64,000 nucleotides of DNA from Sclerodactyla briareus (GCA_026419785.1 JAODTK010002865.1:62001-126000); one strand, 5' to 3'; shown: positions 12,246 through 24,790, counted from the stretch's first letter. Program-made: numbers and translations. Notes: generated by a model not told the origin, from the sequence alone.

Positions 12246-15200
12246 TGTTATGTCTTGGACCCGATAACCTGATCATGTCTTTTTCTATAGGCTGTTATTA
12301 CGTACCCTCTTCAAGGAATAAAAAACGTTAAAGACTCCCCTCTGTTGACCCAAAAGGGTCCAACGCATCACTATGGTATGGTGAGCACACTAATCGAATA
12401 TACGCTTTGTTCACGAAGTCATTCGCTTACTGAGATATTTGTTCGTACTAATTTCCACTTTACCCGAAACTGATCCTAAAATTCCATATCACACAAATAG
12501 GGTTCGAGTATTCCTCATAAACAGTTACATACCATTTTTTGTTTTATTCATATCCATTCAAACCCACGAATAGGAGGAAACTATAAATATTGTATCATTC
12601 GGATATACTCATTGTACGAATTAGGCCATTGCTTCATAACTGAATGCCAGGTTAGTGTTTACAACCCACATAGACACGAACATCTCGCGTACGATATGAC
12701 GTGTACCATCGATATGTTCGCCTTGTTGTCGCTTAATAGAGAAGCTATAATTAATAGTGTCAAACTTGACTTATAAGACTTTTTCACAAGGAACCTCTCA
12801 AAATTGATTACCAGCTTACACCTGTTCGAGAAGAAAGAAAAGAAAAAAACATAAAGACATGGGTGGCCTCTGAACTTGCAACGCGGGGAAATGATGTAGG
12901 GAGCTGTTAACTTCTTTTAAGTAGTAATGTTTCTGTTTTACTGAGAATAGTAACATGACTAATATCATGCAACTTGCCTTCCTTGAGACATTCTAGTCCT
13001 TCAACTGGAATTTTGATGCTGCATGACAGATGCTTTTGTAAGTTCTGTCGTCAGTACTGAAGGTTGATTTTATCAGGGGCGATTAGCACTGACGGCATGA
13101 AATTTTACAATGAGCTTGCTAATCCATTTGGAAAATGATCAGTATCATGACGTTTGAATTCAAGGCTAGATAGTCCACCCCAGTTCCGACCATATCTGAT
13201 AAGTTCACGTAAAAATTGTTCCATGTGCTCTCGTATCATTCTGAAAAGCGTGTTTTTTCTCAACTACTCATGATCGATACGGTCAAAATTGTGGTCGTTC
13301 ATAATCGCTGACTCGACGAGCTTCAGGATGTTTGTCGAGTCAACATCGAGCAGCCGAACTGTAGCTCCGGGAAAACACCCAATCGAAGAAATGCACCATC
13401 AACAACGTTTTATTATCAGGCATAATACAATTCTTGTACTGAATCGCATATTGGTCCTGAATAAACATGTTGAAAGAGTGACCCATATTAACTAACTGTC
13501 TACGCTAGTATCTTTCATTCCCTGTTTTAGGATAATATACTGCACTAATGCACGCATGCACCCAACTGATGCTGTACTCGTTAAAGCCTATTGTGACTAG
13601 CCTATCATCCTAGTTTCAGCGGTCATCGTACTACAGAGTGTCAGCTGACATAGTTTCAGCTTTTCCAGCTAATATGGCTGCGGTCTATGTTACTATCAGA
13701 GGAATATTGAAGTATTCCCTTACGAGGCTCGTTAACCCTCGTTCTTCCATTCCCGCCTTCTCATTTCGCCACGCTAATGACCTGAGCATACCTTTAATGG
13801 CGATGGGAGAATCGTGCCCCTTTTAGTGCGAGCTTGCTTGCTATTCGGCGGCGTGATCCCATTTTTAGAAGAGCCTAGAATAAAACATTTTAGCCACCAA
13901 ATAGCCTTCAACTCCTGAGACAGTTCTAGTGAAGTATATGAAGCTCTGGGCAGTACAATTCCGCTGCATACAATGCATGCGATCTTTCTGCGCGTGTAGA
14001 CCCTGCCACAGGCATCCATATTGCTTGACTTAATGTAGGCGTAATATATAATGATATGATATATATTCCACTGGAATAGCATACCACCAAACATCCTTAA
14101 CTGCCAATAATGATGGAATTATCTGTTGGACCCAGTATATGAAGATGTCATAGATATATTTGTCTATTGGTGTCCTTGGGTCTTATTAATCGACATAAGG
14201 AATTCATACAGGAATGCCCTCGTGCGCATGCGAGCGTGTTTGTGCTCGAATGTCGTTCCCTTTATGAATGTAAAATTAGTAATATATATTAATAATAGCT
14301 GTGCGTATCCATTGTAATGGTAGGTTCCAAAATACGTGTAAGTAGTTAGAGGAAGTAGACCGCGAAGCATTTGGCAGGAGTCTGAATTTTTGTTCGGTTT
14401 CATCATCATAATCGATGTACACTGTTTCTTCAGGCACTTTCATAGTCGCCTTTTGACAACTCCTCTGAAGTGCTCAAAGTTGTATGATGAAAACGAACTG
14501 ACTTATGTTGTAAAAGCCTGAGCCACGTGTGATGTCGATAGGTCCGACAAACGTCATCTCGAATCTTTGCATTAGATCTTAAGAAATGGTCCGTAGTTCT
14601 GTCTTCCGGTACTTTAATGCTCATGTAAAAAGAATTAGGTATCATGATTAGGTATCATTGTTGGCAAATTGTTAGGATTCTCGATAATTCTCCACATATT
14701 GTGTACTATTTGGACTATTTTTTTGCCACTATTGGTTTTTAAAATTAGATCTCTTGCAATGGTTGGGTTATTGCACTGTGATTTCTTCGCCCCCTCCCCC
14801 CGTTGCGTCCAAGTGGGATTGGGCAGACACAGAATGTTCACACATCGGTTGAAATTCGGTCGGTGATTTCGATTTCCACTATGTTTATAAATAGAAAGTA
14901 CCAACGTCCAGTATTTTATATTACTTTTGCGCTCTACTTTATAGTGATATTTATGTTACTTGGACGGCTCGACTACCACAGAAACCGATGGCCTCCACAA
15001 TATCGGGGTTATATAATTTATATTTAGGGATTTTATTTACAGGTTTTGATTTGAAGTTCTATCCAGGGATAATCGACCTATCATGATCAAACTGGTTCCC
15101 ACAATTTCTCTAAGGTGGTTTTGTTCCAAGTTTTGTTCGATCCAGCGATCTTTCATTCACGGATATCCATTCGATGATAAATGTTCGATATTATTCGGTC

Positions 15201-15262
15201 TGGCATTACCAATGAAGTAAAGAGGAGAACAATAATTAAAATCAAAGTTGTGGAGGGGAGGT
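12246..15262. other. Non-coding stretch, no supported gene
   Basis: Open frames reach only 106 codons (14094-13774, -) and none shows a domain. No transposon signature was recognised between the MITE and the poly-G run at 15263. Confidence 0.45.
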
Positions 15263-15277
15263 GGGGGGGGGGGGGGG
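15263..15277. repeat. Poly-G run
   Basis: About 15 consecutive G. Such runs recur in the window (17756, 18856, 36107, 46084, 55329 and 57066) and often mark members of the GCGGAGCGCCACC element family. Confidence 0.85.
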
Positions 15278-15310
15278 AAGTGACGCACACAAGGAGCTTC
15301 ACCACGGCAT

Positions 15311-15640
15311 TGAAAACCGCGTGGGGTCATTCGGCAGTTCGGCACGAACGTAACCAAAGTGGAACGTGGAGATGTTTTTCAACATTATCTTGCGCTTCTA
15401 GTGACTTCTATTGCAATTACTTTGATAACGCCAATATTTTGTTTATTGTAGGAACTCAACGCGGCAGAGTGAGCATGTCGAGATCTGATTACCGAGAGGG
15501 TTTTGACGCCGACTGCGTAATGAAAACACGTGGGGGTCATTCGGCACAACGTAACCAAAGTGGAAGGTGGAAATGTTTTTCAACATTATCTTGCGCTTCT
15601 AGTGACTTCTATTGCAATTATGGCCAAGAATCAGTTGCCC
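15311..15640 (+). repeat. Tandem repeat of about 209 bp, 1.6 copies
   Basis: Copy 1 (15311-15520) and a truncated copy 2 (15521-15620) both carry GTAACCAAAGTGGAA, then TTTTTCAACATTATCTTGCG and GACTTCTATTGCAATTA. Because the period allows it, one plus-strand frame (15181-15669) runs through both and repeats a peptide containing RNQSG, CFSTLSCASS and DFYCNY. I regard this as repeat-driven rather than evidence for a protein. Confidence 0.7.
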
Positions 15641-15845
15641 ATATTAAGAATACTTGGAGCTCAGTATAATTCTCGATACCCACAGTGAATTTTGGCAATC
15701 GAATATTCAAATAGGCAACAGTTTTCTATTATTTAGGCTCATACAACATGAGTATTATCCCATCAGAGATATTCTATTAGATGACGGTAATCAATGTTGT
15801 ATATTCATTCTTGTATTGAGTATGAGTGTGATAAATTTTCATTTT

Positions 15846-15945
15846 GAAAACGCCAATATTGTGTTTATTGTAGGAGTCAACGCAGCAGAGTGAGCATGTC
15901 GAGATCTAAATACCGAGAGGGTTTTGACGCCGACTGCGATAAGAA
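15846..15945 (+). repeat. Third partial copy of the 209-bp repeat
   Basis: This block (AACGCCAATATT, TTTATTGTAGGA, GAGTGAGCATGTCGAGATCT, then GAGAGGGTTTTGACGCC) matches the second half of repeat copy 1 at 15424-15520. About 225 bp of unrelated sequence separates it from the tandem pair, so the array has been interrupted or partly deleted. Confidence 0.7.
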
Positions 15946-16639
15946 CGTGGAATGCGAATCAGTTTATATTAAAAGATTTTTTTTTCAATTATAATTTCCT
16001 CGCCGACTACCCGATGAATTTCGTAATTTCACTGGAACTATGTTATATTTAGTTGTGGGCCGAGGAACTGTAAGTCAGGTCTTTGTAATTACCTCGGTTC
16101 ATCCGTCAGATGCTGTCTGATGACACAATGGGAGATTTCATATATCTGTTAGGATTTGCTCACAAACGTTAAACATCTTCGTGCAGTGCGTAATTGATTA
16201 GGTAATCATTTCCCATGATGGGAGTATATCAACATATTTTTTTACAATCCGAGATTCATGTCACCAATTGTGTACGCAAGCCTGTATTAAGAGGGAGTGA
16301 GGTGAATGAACACTAAAGAAAGTTCACTACGTTTGCGTTCCGGTTTCAACCAATCGGTTCAATCGGTCTAAATATACACACGATCGAAACAAACCCTATA
16401 GTTTTTGTGTGTGAACAAAGTGACGTTTTCCGATATTCTTCGAATGTCTTTCCACGGTCACCGTTCATCCTAGCGTGAGGCCACGATTTCATAGATGCGT
16501 TTGAGGAGGATGCGGGGTGCCGCACGCGTTTTTTTTTTTTTTTTCGTAATCTATATTAAAGTCAGATTATGGGAAGTATCTGACAAAACATCGTAACATT
16601 ATGTTTATTTTATGAAATGAGCAATTGAGTAGCACAACA
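15946..16639. other. Non-coding stretch
   Basis: No gene was seen. A T run of about 16 bases lies at 16529-16544, next to a GC-rich patch. Confidence 0.5.
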
Positions 16640-16860
16640 ATAGGTACTAGTGGAGATGTTCAAAGTGTTAGAAACAAGTCTGATGTCAGAGGCGTATGGA
16701 GGATTTGTCAACCAGGTGGGCGCGTGTCACCATCTAAACGTAGCGCCACCATGGGTTGGCGCGGAGCGGACCATGAATTTTGGGATTTTTCAACCCACCC
16801 GTATCGTCGGAAATGACCCTTCCGGAGCACGAGAGAGACCGTTTATACTCAGACTATCGG
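16640..16860 (+). repeat. GCGGAGCGCCACC family (Y), copy 1
   Basis: Contains AGCGCCACCATGGGTTGGCG followed directly by CGGAGCG (16741-16768), the same core as at 21600-21628. Downstream is a GGAAATGACCCTTCCGGAG block like the GGGAAAGAACCTTCTCCGGG block of the 21.6 kb copy. Open frames across it are short, overlap in three phases and are not conserved between copies. Confidence 0.55.
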
Positions 16861-17214
16861 TCGAAAACGAAATGCCTGCTCGTAGCGAAATGACACTAAA
16901 ACAAAAATGATCTATGCACTCTAACTGGAATATGCTGAATTTGAACGTGAGGGTTGGGTTGTTTCCTTCTCCACATAACAGACTCCCACATCTACGCCAC
17001 GCCCATACGAGTGACCGCATCCTCCGTCCCGTCAGCCTCGACATTTATGCCGCGACACTAACACCTCTCATTCATGGTCACTGATATATTAGCAGTGACC
17101 AACTTTTTCACAAACGGAAACCTCCTCCCCTTGCTGCGGCGTCTATCGTGCAGAAAGTATTGTAGTTAACCCCCCTCTCTTTGTCGTTTCCTCCTCACGA
17201 GCACCCGCATGCAC

Positions 17215-17340
17215 AATCAGGAGCTCTTCTGTTTCGAAAAATGGGAGGGGGGAGGCGAAGTGGACTGCAGTTTACTTTCCAAGCGGAGCGCTAAAAACCC
17301 ACTGGTTTGAGCGTAGCGTTTCATGGAAATCTTGGCTGTT
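17215..17340 (+). repeat. GCGGAGCGCCACC family (Y), partial copy 2
   Basis: Carries TGTTTCGAAAAATGGGAGG, a GTGGACTGCAGTTTA block and AAGCGGAGCGCTA. The same order is found on the minus strand at 28505-28600 (TTTCGAGAAGTGGGGAGG, GTGGACTGCAATTTA, ACGCGGAGCGCCACCA). It is therefore a related but diverged member. Confidence 0.5.
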
Positions 17341-17699
17341 CATCCCTCATTGATGTGCAATTTTATGAAATAAGAATTTTGAGAAGTTGTCACTCCGCAG
17401 GAATATAGGCAGATAATTATACCACGCATGGCCTCTATCTTTTGTGAGAGAAATGTCAGCAAGTGATCACAAACCCAATACGAAAACCCACGCAGTTTAC
17501 ATTTTACAGCAAACAGGTGGGCAGCCAATTCAGCCATTATTATCTGACCTGCAAAGTGACATCGGTGAATTGATTTACACACCAGTTGTGGAACATGAGA
17601 TGATTTTGCCGGGTATCTAACGGAGTCCAACCATAGGTTTTCACGAATCGTTGAGAAAGTGTCGAGAGAAATAGGTCACTCAGGTAGCAGAAAATGGTA

Positions 17700-17950
17700 C
17701 TTTCGGCACTTGGAAGTTTGATCCCTGCGGCGTAGCCAGAGTTTTCTCTGGAGGGTGGGGGGGGGGGGGGTGGAGAATATCTCATATGGCTGTCGAGTTG
17801 AAATCTAGGCGGAGAGCCGCATCAGATTGCGCGTATCGTACACGGAAATTTTGAGGGAGTAAGCCCTTCCAGATGCCAGGAATGACACTTCCCATTCTTC
17901 CCTGACCTATTCTACGAAGCTGATCAGTGGCGTAGCCATAGTTTTTTGTG
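17700..17950 (+). repeat. Poly-G / GGCGTAGCCA element
   Basis: A GCGGCGTAGCCAGAGTTTTC block (17728) leads into a 15-base G run (17756-17770). Then come GGCGGAGAGCCGC and a GCCCTTCCAGATGCCAGGAATG block, and a second CAGTGGCGTAGCCATAG occurs at 17925. GTGGCGTAGCCA-type ends are common on non-autonomous DNA transposons of many invertebrates. I infer that relationship and cannot name a superfamily. Confidence 0.45.
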
Positions 17951-18388
17951 CGGGCACTGGACATTGAAGTGGTGGGCTTGTCTTATAGTCCGAAGTTTCC
18001 AAAATCTGACAAAAGTTGTCTAAATTTCATTGAAGTCCATGTACGTACACCAAATTTATTGGTGGCAACAATTTTGGGTAAACATTTACTTCTGCTCTAC
18101 CCTGCCCGTAGTTCTCCCCATTTTCCCGCCTGAATGGAATATGCACATGGCCTCGGATGCTTGTGTCACCTAACTGTGCTGTCTGACTCTATTGGGCGGA
18201 AAATTTGACTCAATCTCAGGGTAATATTTACTCGTCTCAATACAATCATGGGCGCCCACGCCCGCCAACTGAAAATTGAATTGGAATAGAGCAAAACGTG
18301 ATAATCTTTCTTCGGACTATATGAACGCTCTGCGCCTTTATGCAAGGCAGGCGCGTTTTGGTATAGAGGCATTGTTACTTCTTTTTTC

Positions 18389-18411
18389 GGGTGGGGTGGG
18401 GTGGGGTGGGT
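18389..18411. repeat. (GGGGT)n tract
   Basis: About four units of GGGGT/GGGTG. The run has G-quadruplex potential. It is followed by non-coding sequence up to 18640, including a GGAAAATTTTCC palindrome at about 18541. Confidence 0.8.
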
Positions 18412-18639
18412 GTAAATATGGAGCACATCCTCAGCTGATGCGGATCATATAGATATGACATAGACATAGGATGTAAACATCAATTTATGTCGGCATGATG
18501 CCAATCATAGCGTACGCCTATGTGTATGGGTCTGGGGGCCCCGGAAAATTTTCCCCCCAAAATTTTACCATTCGAGATCATTCGAGATGCCAGAAGCTGA
18601 TGAGGCACACTCATTTGACTAGCAGTTAATAGCTGGAGC

Positions 18640-18905
18640 GGCATGATTTATATGATTAACTATAGCCGACGTTTCTTTCCGATTTCTTTTTCTCTCGGAT
18701 TCCTCCATCTTCCCTCTCCCTCACTTTCTCATCCCTTTTTTCTACTCCTTTTCTTCTTCCTCTCCTATTTCCTCTCTCTTTTCTCTCCTCTCTTTTTTCC
18801 CTTCCACCCCTTATTTTCTTCTCCCCCCTTTCCCATGTTTTCTCCTTCTCTTACCGGGGGGGGGGGGGGCTTTGGGGCGCCCTCGGATACGCGACTGGAT
18901 GTTTG
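18640..18905 (+). repeat. Polypyrimidine repeat element, copy 1
   Basis: A block starting CGTTTCTTTCCGATTTC is followed by about 180 bp of almost pure C/T, then a G run (18856-18869), GGCGCCC and CGGATACGCGACTGG. The minus-strand reading of 26465-26700 has the same arrangement, with CGTTTCTTTTCAGTTTTTC, a C/T tract and a CTGGATAAGCGCCTG end. The low-complexity frame (18643-19005) is not a gene. Confidence 0.55.
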
Positions 18906-20149
18906 GCGTTATCCTGATATGTCTGATGGAGTTGGGTTTACACGTCCTTTGGCTGACGATGTACTCTACGTTCCACAGTTCATATTCCTGGTTTGTTGTC
19001 TATAGCCATGATCGGTGGACACAATCTCCGTGGTATTGGTGATGGAGTTCTATTGTATGTCAAGACTGAGGGAGAGTAATGTACACGTGCTCGTCAATTC
19101 TGCCAGCAATCACGATTCCCAAGCTTGATGCTGTTCGTTGGCGTTGTGTAACCGTTCTTCCTACAGCTCTGATAGCAATGGAGCGGAGTTGTTGGCACCA
19201 TGGGTAGGCCTCGGCCTTCCACCGGGGACCGGCGTTCCCGTCGGGCCAATACCACCCAATGATACCGGTTGCCGCTCCTTGTCGGTCAGTACAAGGGGTC
19301 AAAGCAGGTACCAATGGGTTGACCATTTGCAAGTTGTGGTCTGCCTGTGATTACCCCATCTCCACTATAAGGTTCCGCCAAAGAGCATTGGCTTATTCCG
19401 TGTACCTGGTGGAGGATTCGCAGATGACAATATGGTGCAGTATCCAGGTCTGCACCCTTGAGAGGCCTTGAATAGGTTTATCCTTTCTGCTTGGCAGTAT
19501 AAAGCATATCATGGCAAATACTTCTTTTCGATATGCCAAACAGTTTCCAGTAGAATGTATTCAGTGTCAACCAGGACGTACCTGTCCACCAGAGAACATA
19601 TGTTTGGACTCGATTTAAAATTTAAAAAATCTTCGTTCATTCTAGAATGTACAGTAAATTACAGCAACTCTGTTGTTGAAAATATTCTTCCAAGCAAAAC
19701 TGCGATTTCCACATTTTTACGGCATACCCATCTGCACAGTTCAAGGATAATGTGATCATGCTTTCTCAAAATTGTCAGTGCTTCGTTGACCTTTCTGTCG
19801 ACTACTTCTTTGAATTTTCCAAGTTGCCACTAATAGAGACCATCGTCTAAAGCTTCGCAGTAAACGTTGCAGAATAGACATTCGGGAGTATTTCCTGTTC
19901 GCAAGAGTGAATAATTTAGTGGAATTAGCCTCCCTGCAGATGTTGGTTGGTGCAATAGTGCTAATGCCTCCAAGAACAGTCTTTGGATTGTCTTTCAGGA
20001 ATTGTGGGGGATTTCTTTGAGTTCTGTTGTTCCTATTCCTGAGTCCGATGTAGTTTCAGGGTCGTTCATGAGGAGTCAGTTCTTTCCTAACTCTGTCCTA
20101 CTAAGCTAAACTAACACACAAACAAACTCGGAAAATGCTAATCTTGTTC
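18906..20149. other. Non-coding stretch with a weak LINE-like trace
   Basis: At about 19018-19076 (+) one frame reads GDGVLLYVKTE, which resembles the GGGVLLYVK signature of LINE endonuclease domains. Nothing upstream or downstream continues the similarity. Otherwise only short unassigned frames were seen. Confidence 0.35.
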
Positions 20150-20375
20150 GTTGAGAGTACACGAGTAACCCGCCCAGCCCCAACAGTGGCCGCATCAGCT
20201 GAGCAACATCAATAACAAAAGCTGTCGCTGTCTGTGGTAGATGATGCAGTCATTACTAGTAATTTGTTGAGAGTAGTGTCTGAATGGGATTTATTGATCA
20301 CATGCATCTTTCTCTCGCGAATCGAGGCCTCGATCATGTTGGTTCATTTGGCTAAATCATTGCTCGCTCAGATCT
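20150..20375 (+). repeat. Dispersed repeat family X, copy 2
   Basis: Has the same ordered blocks as 6200-6440: GTCGCTGTC.GTGGTA, CAGTCATTACTAGTA, TTTATTGATCACATGCATC and ATCGAGGCCTCGATCATG. Upstream it also shares an AGTAACCCGCCCAGCCCC-like block with the 59.5 kb copy. This block helps place the outer edge of the element near 20150. Confidence 0.6.
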
Positions 20376-21329
20376 GTTATATCACTGTGAGAAATTCGTT
20401 AGTTAGTGTTACCTGCCCGGAAATGTTTGTAACAATTAGCGTTTAGTGTTAATGACTCGTTCTGTGTGGTCAGTCACCCCTCTCTCAACATTATGGCAAC
20501 GCACATGTTGAAAAACAGTATCACTTTGTTAGCTTTTTATTCGGGTTCACTTCTGCACAATTGGAAATATTAAAAGTATATGATACGGGTGCCTGGAATG
20601 ACCTAACAATTCTTTCACACATACTCGTTAGATCGTTTCGTTTCTTTTTCTAAACACTCGATAACCCATTGGAGTCTGCTTCTTTCAATAATATATAGCT
20701 GCCAGACGAAAGCCAAACTGACTGCCTGACAGCCATAAAAATCCCTGGTAATGCGACAATAATAATTGTGCGTGTTCCAAGGTGTTCCTTGATGGACTCG
20801 ATATGGAATTTTATCTGATGAATCTGTCGAAGGAAGAGAAAAAGAGAAAAATTGCCAGTCGTACATTTCGTAACGTGACCAATATTTAATTTCCACAGGG
20901 ATATCAATGTTTGCTTAGTTGTAGCTCACAGGAGCGAACGAATCGTGAAATCGTAGAATAGGAACCGATGGCTCATGCTTCAACAGTAAAGTCGCCCAAT
21001 TGCACAATTGTGTAGGCGTTTCGAGACGATTGCATTGAACTTGGAATTAACTTCGGGCTGACAATATGTCACAGTACGGAACTGGGCAAACCATTCTAGT
21101 GTAAAGTGGAAATGTGTGACAGTGGGGCATATAGGTTTTGGTAATACAGTTGTGAATTTCAAGTGGTGCTCTCAGAGTTGAGTTGATTGCGACGTTGGAA
21201 ACCTTGGTGTTTTCATCATGTGGCTTTATGGTGTACTTGCTGAGCGGAAGATCGAACCTCTTCAGTTCGGCAAGGAGGGGGGATGCCAGGTACGAATGCT
21301 GCACCACGTACACGTAATGGTCCCACTCG

Positions 21330-22615
21330 AACTTTCGAATAAGTCTTTGCACGATGTTGTGGCGTTCCTCGACCGCATTATTCGATGGCTATTTATTGGC
21401 TTAGTATGTGCCTGCGCATGCACCCAACTCTCAACAAGTGGTCGCCCCCCATAAATTGATTGTTTTAATACAACTAATTCAAATTTGCAAATAGAATGGC
21501 GTCACCAGGGGGGGAAACATTCCATACGGAGGGGGGGGGGTGGCACAGACCATTTTCGGTGGGAACACACATGAGCGGATGCGCACCATGGTGGCGCGCG
21601 AGCGCCACCATAGGTTGGCGCGGAGCGCAAAAAAGGAAATATTTTGCAGCAAGCCCCCCAGATGGCCGGGAAAGAACCTTCTCCGGGCGTTCCAGGCTGC
21701 ATGTACAAGTTTGAATTCTGGGCATTTTGGCATCACAAATTCTGTAATCCGGTGGAAACTTTTTGAACCTTTTGTCAGACCTCGGTTTATCGCTGCACCG
21801 ACTATAACTTGTTGGCCAGAAGATCAACCATTTGTGCTCCATATAGGAAAAAAAAGGATATCACCCAAAAATTTGGACATTTCGCTAGCTTTAGCTCTAC
21901 GTCCCAACCATGATATGACGTCATGCCGGGAGAGCGGGACGGAGCTAAAATGGTTGAGTAATCCAAAAAGAGGTTGATTGTCGTTCAGGTCAATGAGAAA
22001 TGTTGTTGTATGATTCCCGCACAATATGTATGATTTAGGGGGCCAATGAGGTGGGAATTCCCATAGAGTGTGCGGAGATGATGGGAAAGCAAGGGGACAA
22101 AATCCACTAGTACGCGCGAAACACAAAATTTGTTCATTTCCGTTCGAGGCGAATTTGTCCTTTTTTGTCACCTTGGGCTGGATTCCATGAAAAATTCAGG
22201 CAATATTGGGACTTAGCCTTTTCTCCACTGATTTTGATCATTTCTTTTGTTGAGAAACGCAATTTTTGTGGCGTTCCCTGCCGCATTTTCGATGCCAACG
22301 TGTGCCCCCATAGTGATAGTATGTGACGCCGTGCACCCGCAATCTTACGCAAGCCCCCGAGATGGATATTGAAGGAGAACCTTCTTTCATTGATAATGAG
22401 GAAACAAACAGGAGTAAATTCCAGGCATTTTGTTAAGGATTATCATTATGTCCGCACAAGGGAACCTCATAGCCCGAACATACCGGTACATGGATATTAC
22501 CCGCGCGTAACGCGAAAAAAAAATCGGATATGAAGCAGCAGAATTAACTCAACTTATCATTTAGGTGAGTAGGCATTTGTTTAACACGGTTGCTGATGGA
22601 TATGTCGTATACAGG
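21330..22615 (+). repeat. Long composite element of the Y family, copy A
   Basis: Colinear in parts with 55.3-57.0 kb. 21350-21500 (CAACAAGTGGTCGC, ATAAATTGAT) matches 56180-56360. 22170-22340 (TTCAGGCA, GGACTTAGCCTTT, CCGCATTTTCGATGCC, AGTGATAGTATG) matches 56470-56610. 22380-22610 (TTCTTTCATTGATAAT, AGCAGCAGAATT, TAGGCATTTGTTTAA) matches 56855-56990. Between the first two lies the GGTTGGCGCGGAGCGC core (21613-21628) with a GCCCCCCAGATGGCCGGGAA block. Frames run in all phases but none is shared between copies. I read this as a long non-coding transposable element or a nest of several. Confidence 0.6.
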
Positions 22616-22922
22616 TCAGCGAACTAGAAGTCGAGCTCTCCCGAGATCGCCGCCTTGACTGACAGTGTTCCATATAGCCATGAGTGAGATCTGTACAAAT
22701 GAAATTCAGTGGTGGTATTTGTTTGTTCTCGAAGAAAATTAACAGACATTTTTTATATACTTATGACTAAATCATTCACTGTTCGTCGAGGTAGGATAGA
22801 AGATTCCCTGGAATGGTAAGTATTTCGGTTACGTTCTCAACGTTCCAATAGTTCCAGGATCGGATTTTTATAGGGATTTTTTTTATTTTTGTAGGTCATT
22901 CCTCGGAAAACGCAGGCCAAGA

Positions 22923-23064
22923 TGTGCCAATGGGTGTATAAATCGTACAATTATAATTTGCCATCTGTCACATTTGTTGAGTCAATTGATGTTACGCATG
23001 TGCCAATGGGTGTATAAATCGTACCATTATAATTTGCCATCTGTCACATTTGTTGAGTCAATGA
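22923..23064 (+). repeat. Tandem duplication, 77-bp unit, two copies
   Basis: GTGCCAATGGGTGTATAAAT starts at 22923 and again at 23000. The copies are almost identical, differing by CAATTATAA versus CCATTATAA. The unit ends with CATTTGTTGAGTCAAT. Confidence 0.9.
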
Positions 23065-24169
23065 GTTACAGTAAGATGATGATATAAATCTCATTGAATC
23101 ACTCACCGTCTCCACTCATGGTGAGAAACGTCTAGCCGCGATCACCCGACCTCGCCGGGGAAGCAACCAGGCCTGAAGCCTGACGCATCTCTCTGGTACT
23201 CGCCAAGTCGCTCCATGCAACCATGAGTACGAGGATGCCCTGCAATTGGGAAGGAAAAAATACTACACACAGAATCCAGGGCCCGGCTGGTACAGAAAAG
23301 GATGGGTTGACGGGTTCCGATGATTTCAAATGTCATCCGACTGGTCCCGCTATACGAATAAACAAATTATTTCATAATTGATGGATATTCGATTGAAAAC
23401 CCCACCCGGCAACATTCTTCCAAAAACATTGCCTGATGCTCAGACATAGTAAATTTGACCAAGAATTTGCGCAATCTGGTAATTAGAAAAAATATCCGTC
23501 AAGGGCAATAAGAATGAAATTGGGGCAATCGATGAGGAAATGTACATGTCGAGGCTATACAGTACATTTTGGATGTTGCCAATTGATCACAATTAAGACA
23601 GGGGGGAAATTTCCTACGATACGACAGTAGTCAAGCTGGAGGCTCTATATGTAGATGGTGTGTATTTGGCATGTGTGAGGTGTTTGACGCGGTGTTCGTA
23701 AACTTGACCGGTCGCTCTGATGAAATTGAGTTTAATAGTCGGCATTGCAATAAGAAGTATAATAGTAGCATTGCACTTTGATCTGACGGTCAACTTTGGT
23801 TAGTTTAAAAACCACGATTGGGAATTTTGTGGGTAATTGATATTGAAGCTAATTAGAACACGATTACCCATGATAACACGATGTGTCATTTTGTATGATG
23901 TCCGGTGATCGGCACTATCAAAGTACGTTACCATGGGCGCGCCTGATACTTTTCACGCGCGTCATAGGGGGGATGGCTGTCTTGTATTATGGAGTCGAAC
24001 ACATCTGTTCACAACAAGCGATTGTCTGTCATTCATACTCCGAGAATAACTTATGAAATTGGAAATAATGTTGCACTAGATCAGCACGTATGCGGAGACA
24101 CGACTGAATGAGGTCTCACGCGGAGAGTCTACAGAATTGAGACTATCAAGACCTCTAATTCAATTCTCC
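23065..24169. other. Non-coding stretch
   Basis: Short unassigned frames only (up to 65 codons). No repeat partner was recognised. Confidence 0.45.
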
Positions 24170-24790
24170 AAAATGGGGTGAGCCTTTGTTAAGTTTTGTA
24201 AAAACCTGGGACAGTGGAGTTTCTAGCTGCTTCATTTGCAATCTATAAAATCGGTTGTCTGCGTGATCTCTTGATGCAAAAATCAAGGGACGCTTGTGCA
24301 TGCATTCGTGGCATAACGCTGGACTCTTGGAACAGTATCCTGTATTGTTATGATTCCTGCTAAGTTGCAGCGTGTGCAAGTCGGCTGTTCGTCTAGTCAC
24401 TCGACGCAGGAAAAGTGAACATATCAAACCAATTCATAAGGAACTCCATTGGTTACCCATGCGAGATCGCGTGAAATACTACATTGCACGTTTTGCGTAT
24501 AAAGCTCTACATGGCATGGCACCACTGTACATCAAAACCTTCTAACGAAATCAGCCGTCTCGATCTCTCCGTTCATCGTCACAAAGTTTGCTCCGTCACC
24601 CACCATGATCTCTTACTTCTTACTACGGGGATAGGGCCAATGCAGTGACTGTTGGAATCCTTAAAGGACCACTGAAAACTTACTTGCTGACAAAAGACTG
24701 ATTGTATATAACTCTGTAAAGCGCTTTGTAATATTTATGTATGGCGCTGTGTGAATCCAAAGTAGCCTATTATTAATATTTATCATTAAT
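24170..24790 (+). mobile_element. LINE 3' end, Rex1/CR1-like reverse transcriptase C-terminus and tail
   Basis: With frame changes, the plus strand shows LQRVQ, then SAARLVT-like residues (LVTRRRKSEHI), HKELHWLPMRDRVKYYI, FAYKALHGMAPLYIK, QPSRSLRSSSQSLL and YGDRA. These lie in the order found at the C-terminus of Rex1/CR1/L2-type LINE reverse transcriptases. Just upstream is a TLDSWNSILY-like trace of the usual LDYCNSLLYG motif. The coding trace ends at a TGA near 24700 after LKTYLLTKD. The tail carries GTAAAGCGCTTTGTAATATT and GGCGCTGTGTGAATCCAAAG with an ATT-rich end, typical of these LINEs. The copy is 5'-truncated, has several frameshifts and an internal stop, and is surely inactive. Confidence 0.8.

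Noticed and set aside
15181..15669. 162-codon plus-strand gene
   Set aside because: Open mainly because of a tandem repeat and a poly-G run; retained only as an observation.
18643..19005. 120-codon frame rich in S, F, L and P
   Set aside because: Low-complexity translation of a polypyrimidine tract.
19018..19076. LINE endonuclease-like GVLLYVK
   Set aside because: Eleven residues only; no adjoining endonuclease or RT motifs.
20811..20835. CTGATGAATCTGTCGAA as a hammerhead core
   Set aside because: No GAAA strand at the right spacing and no stems.
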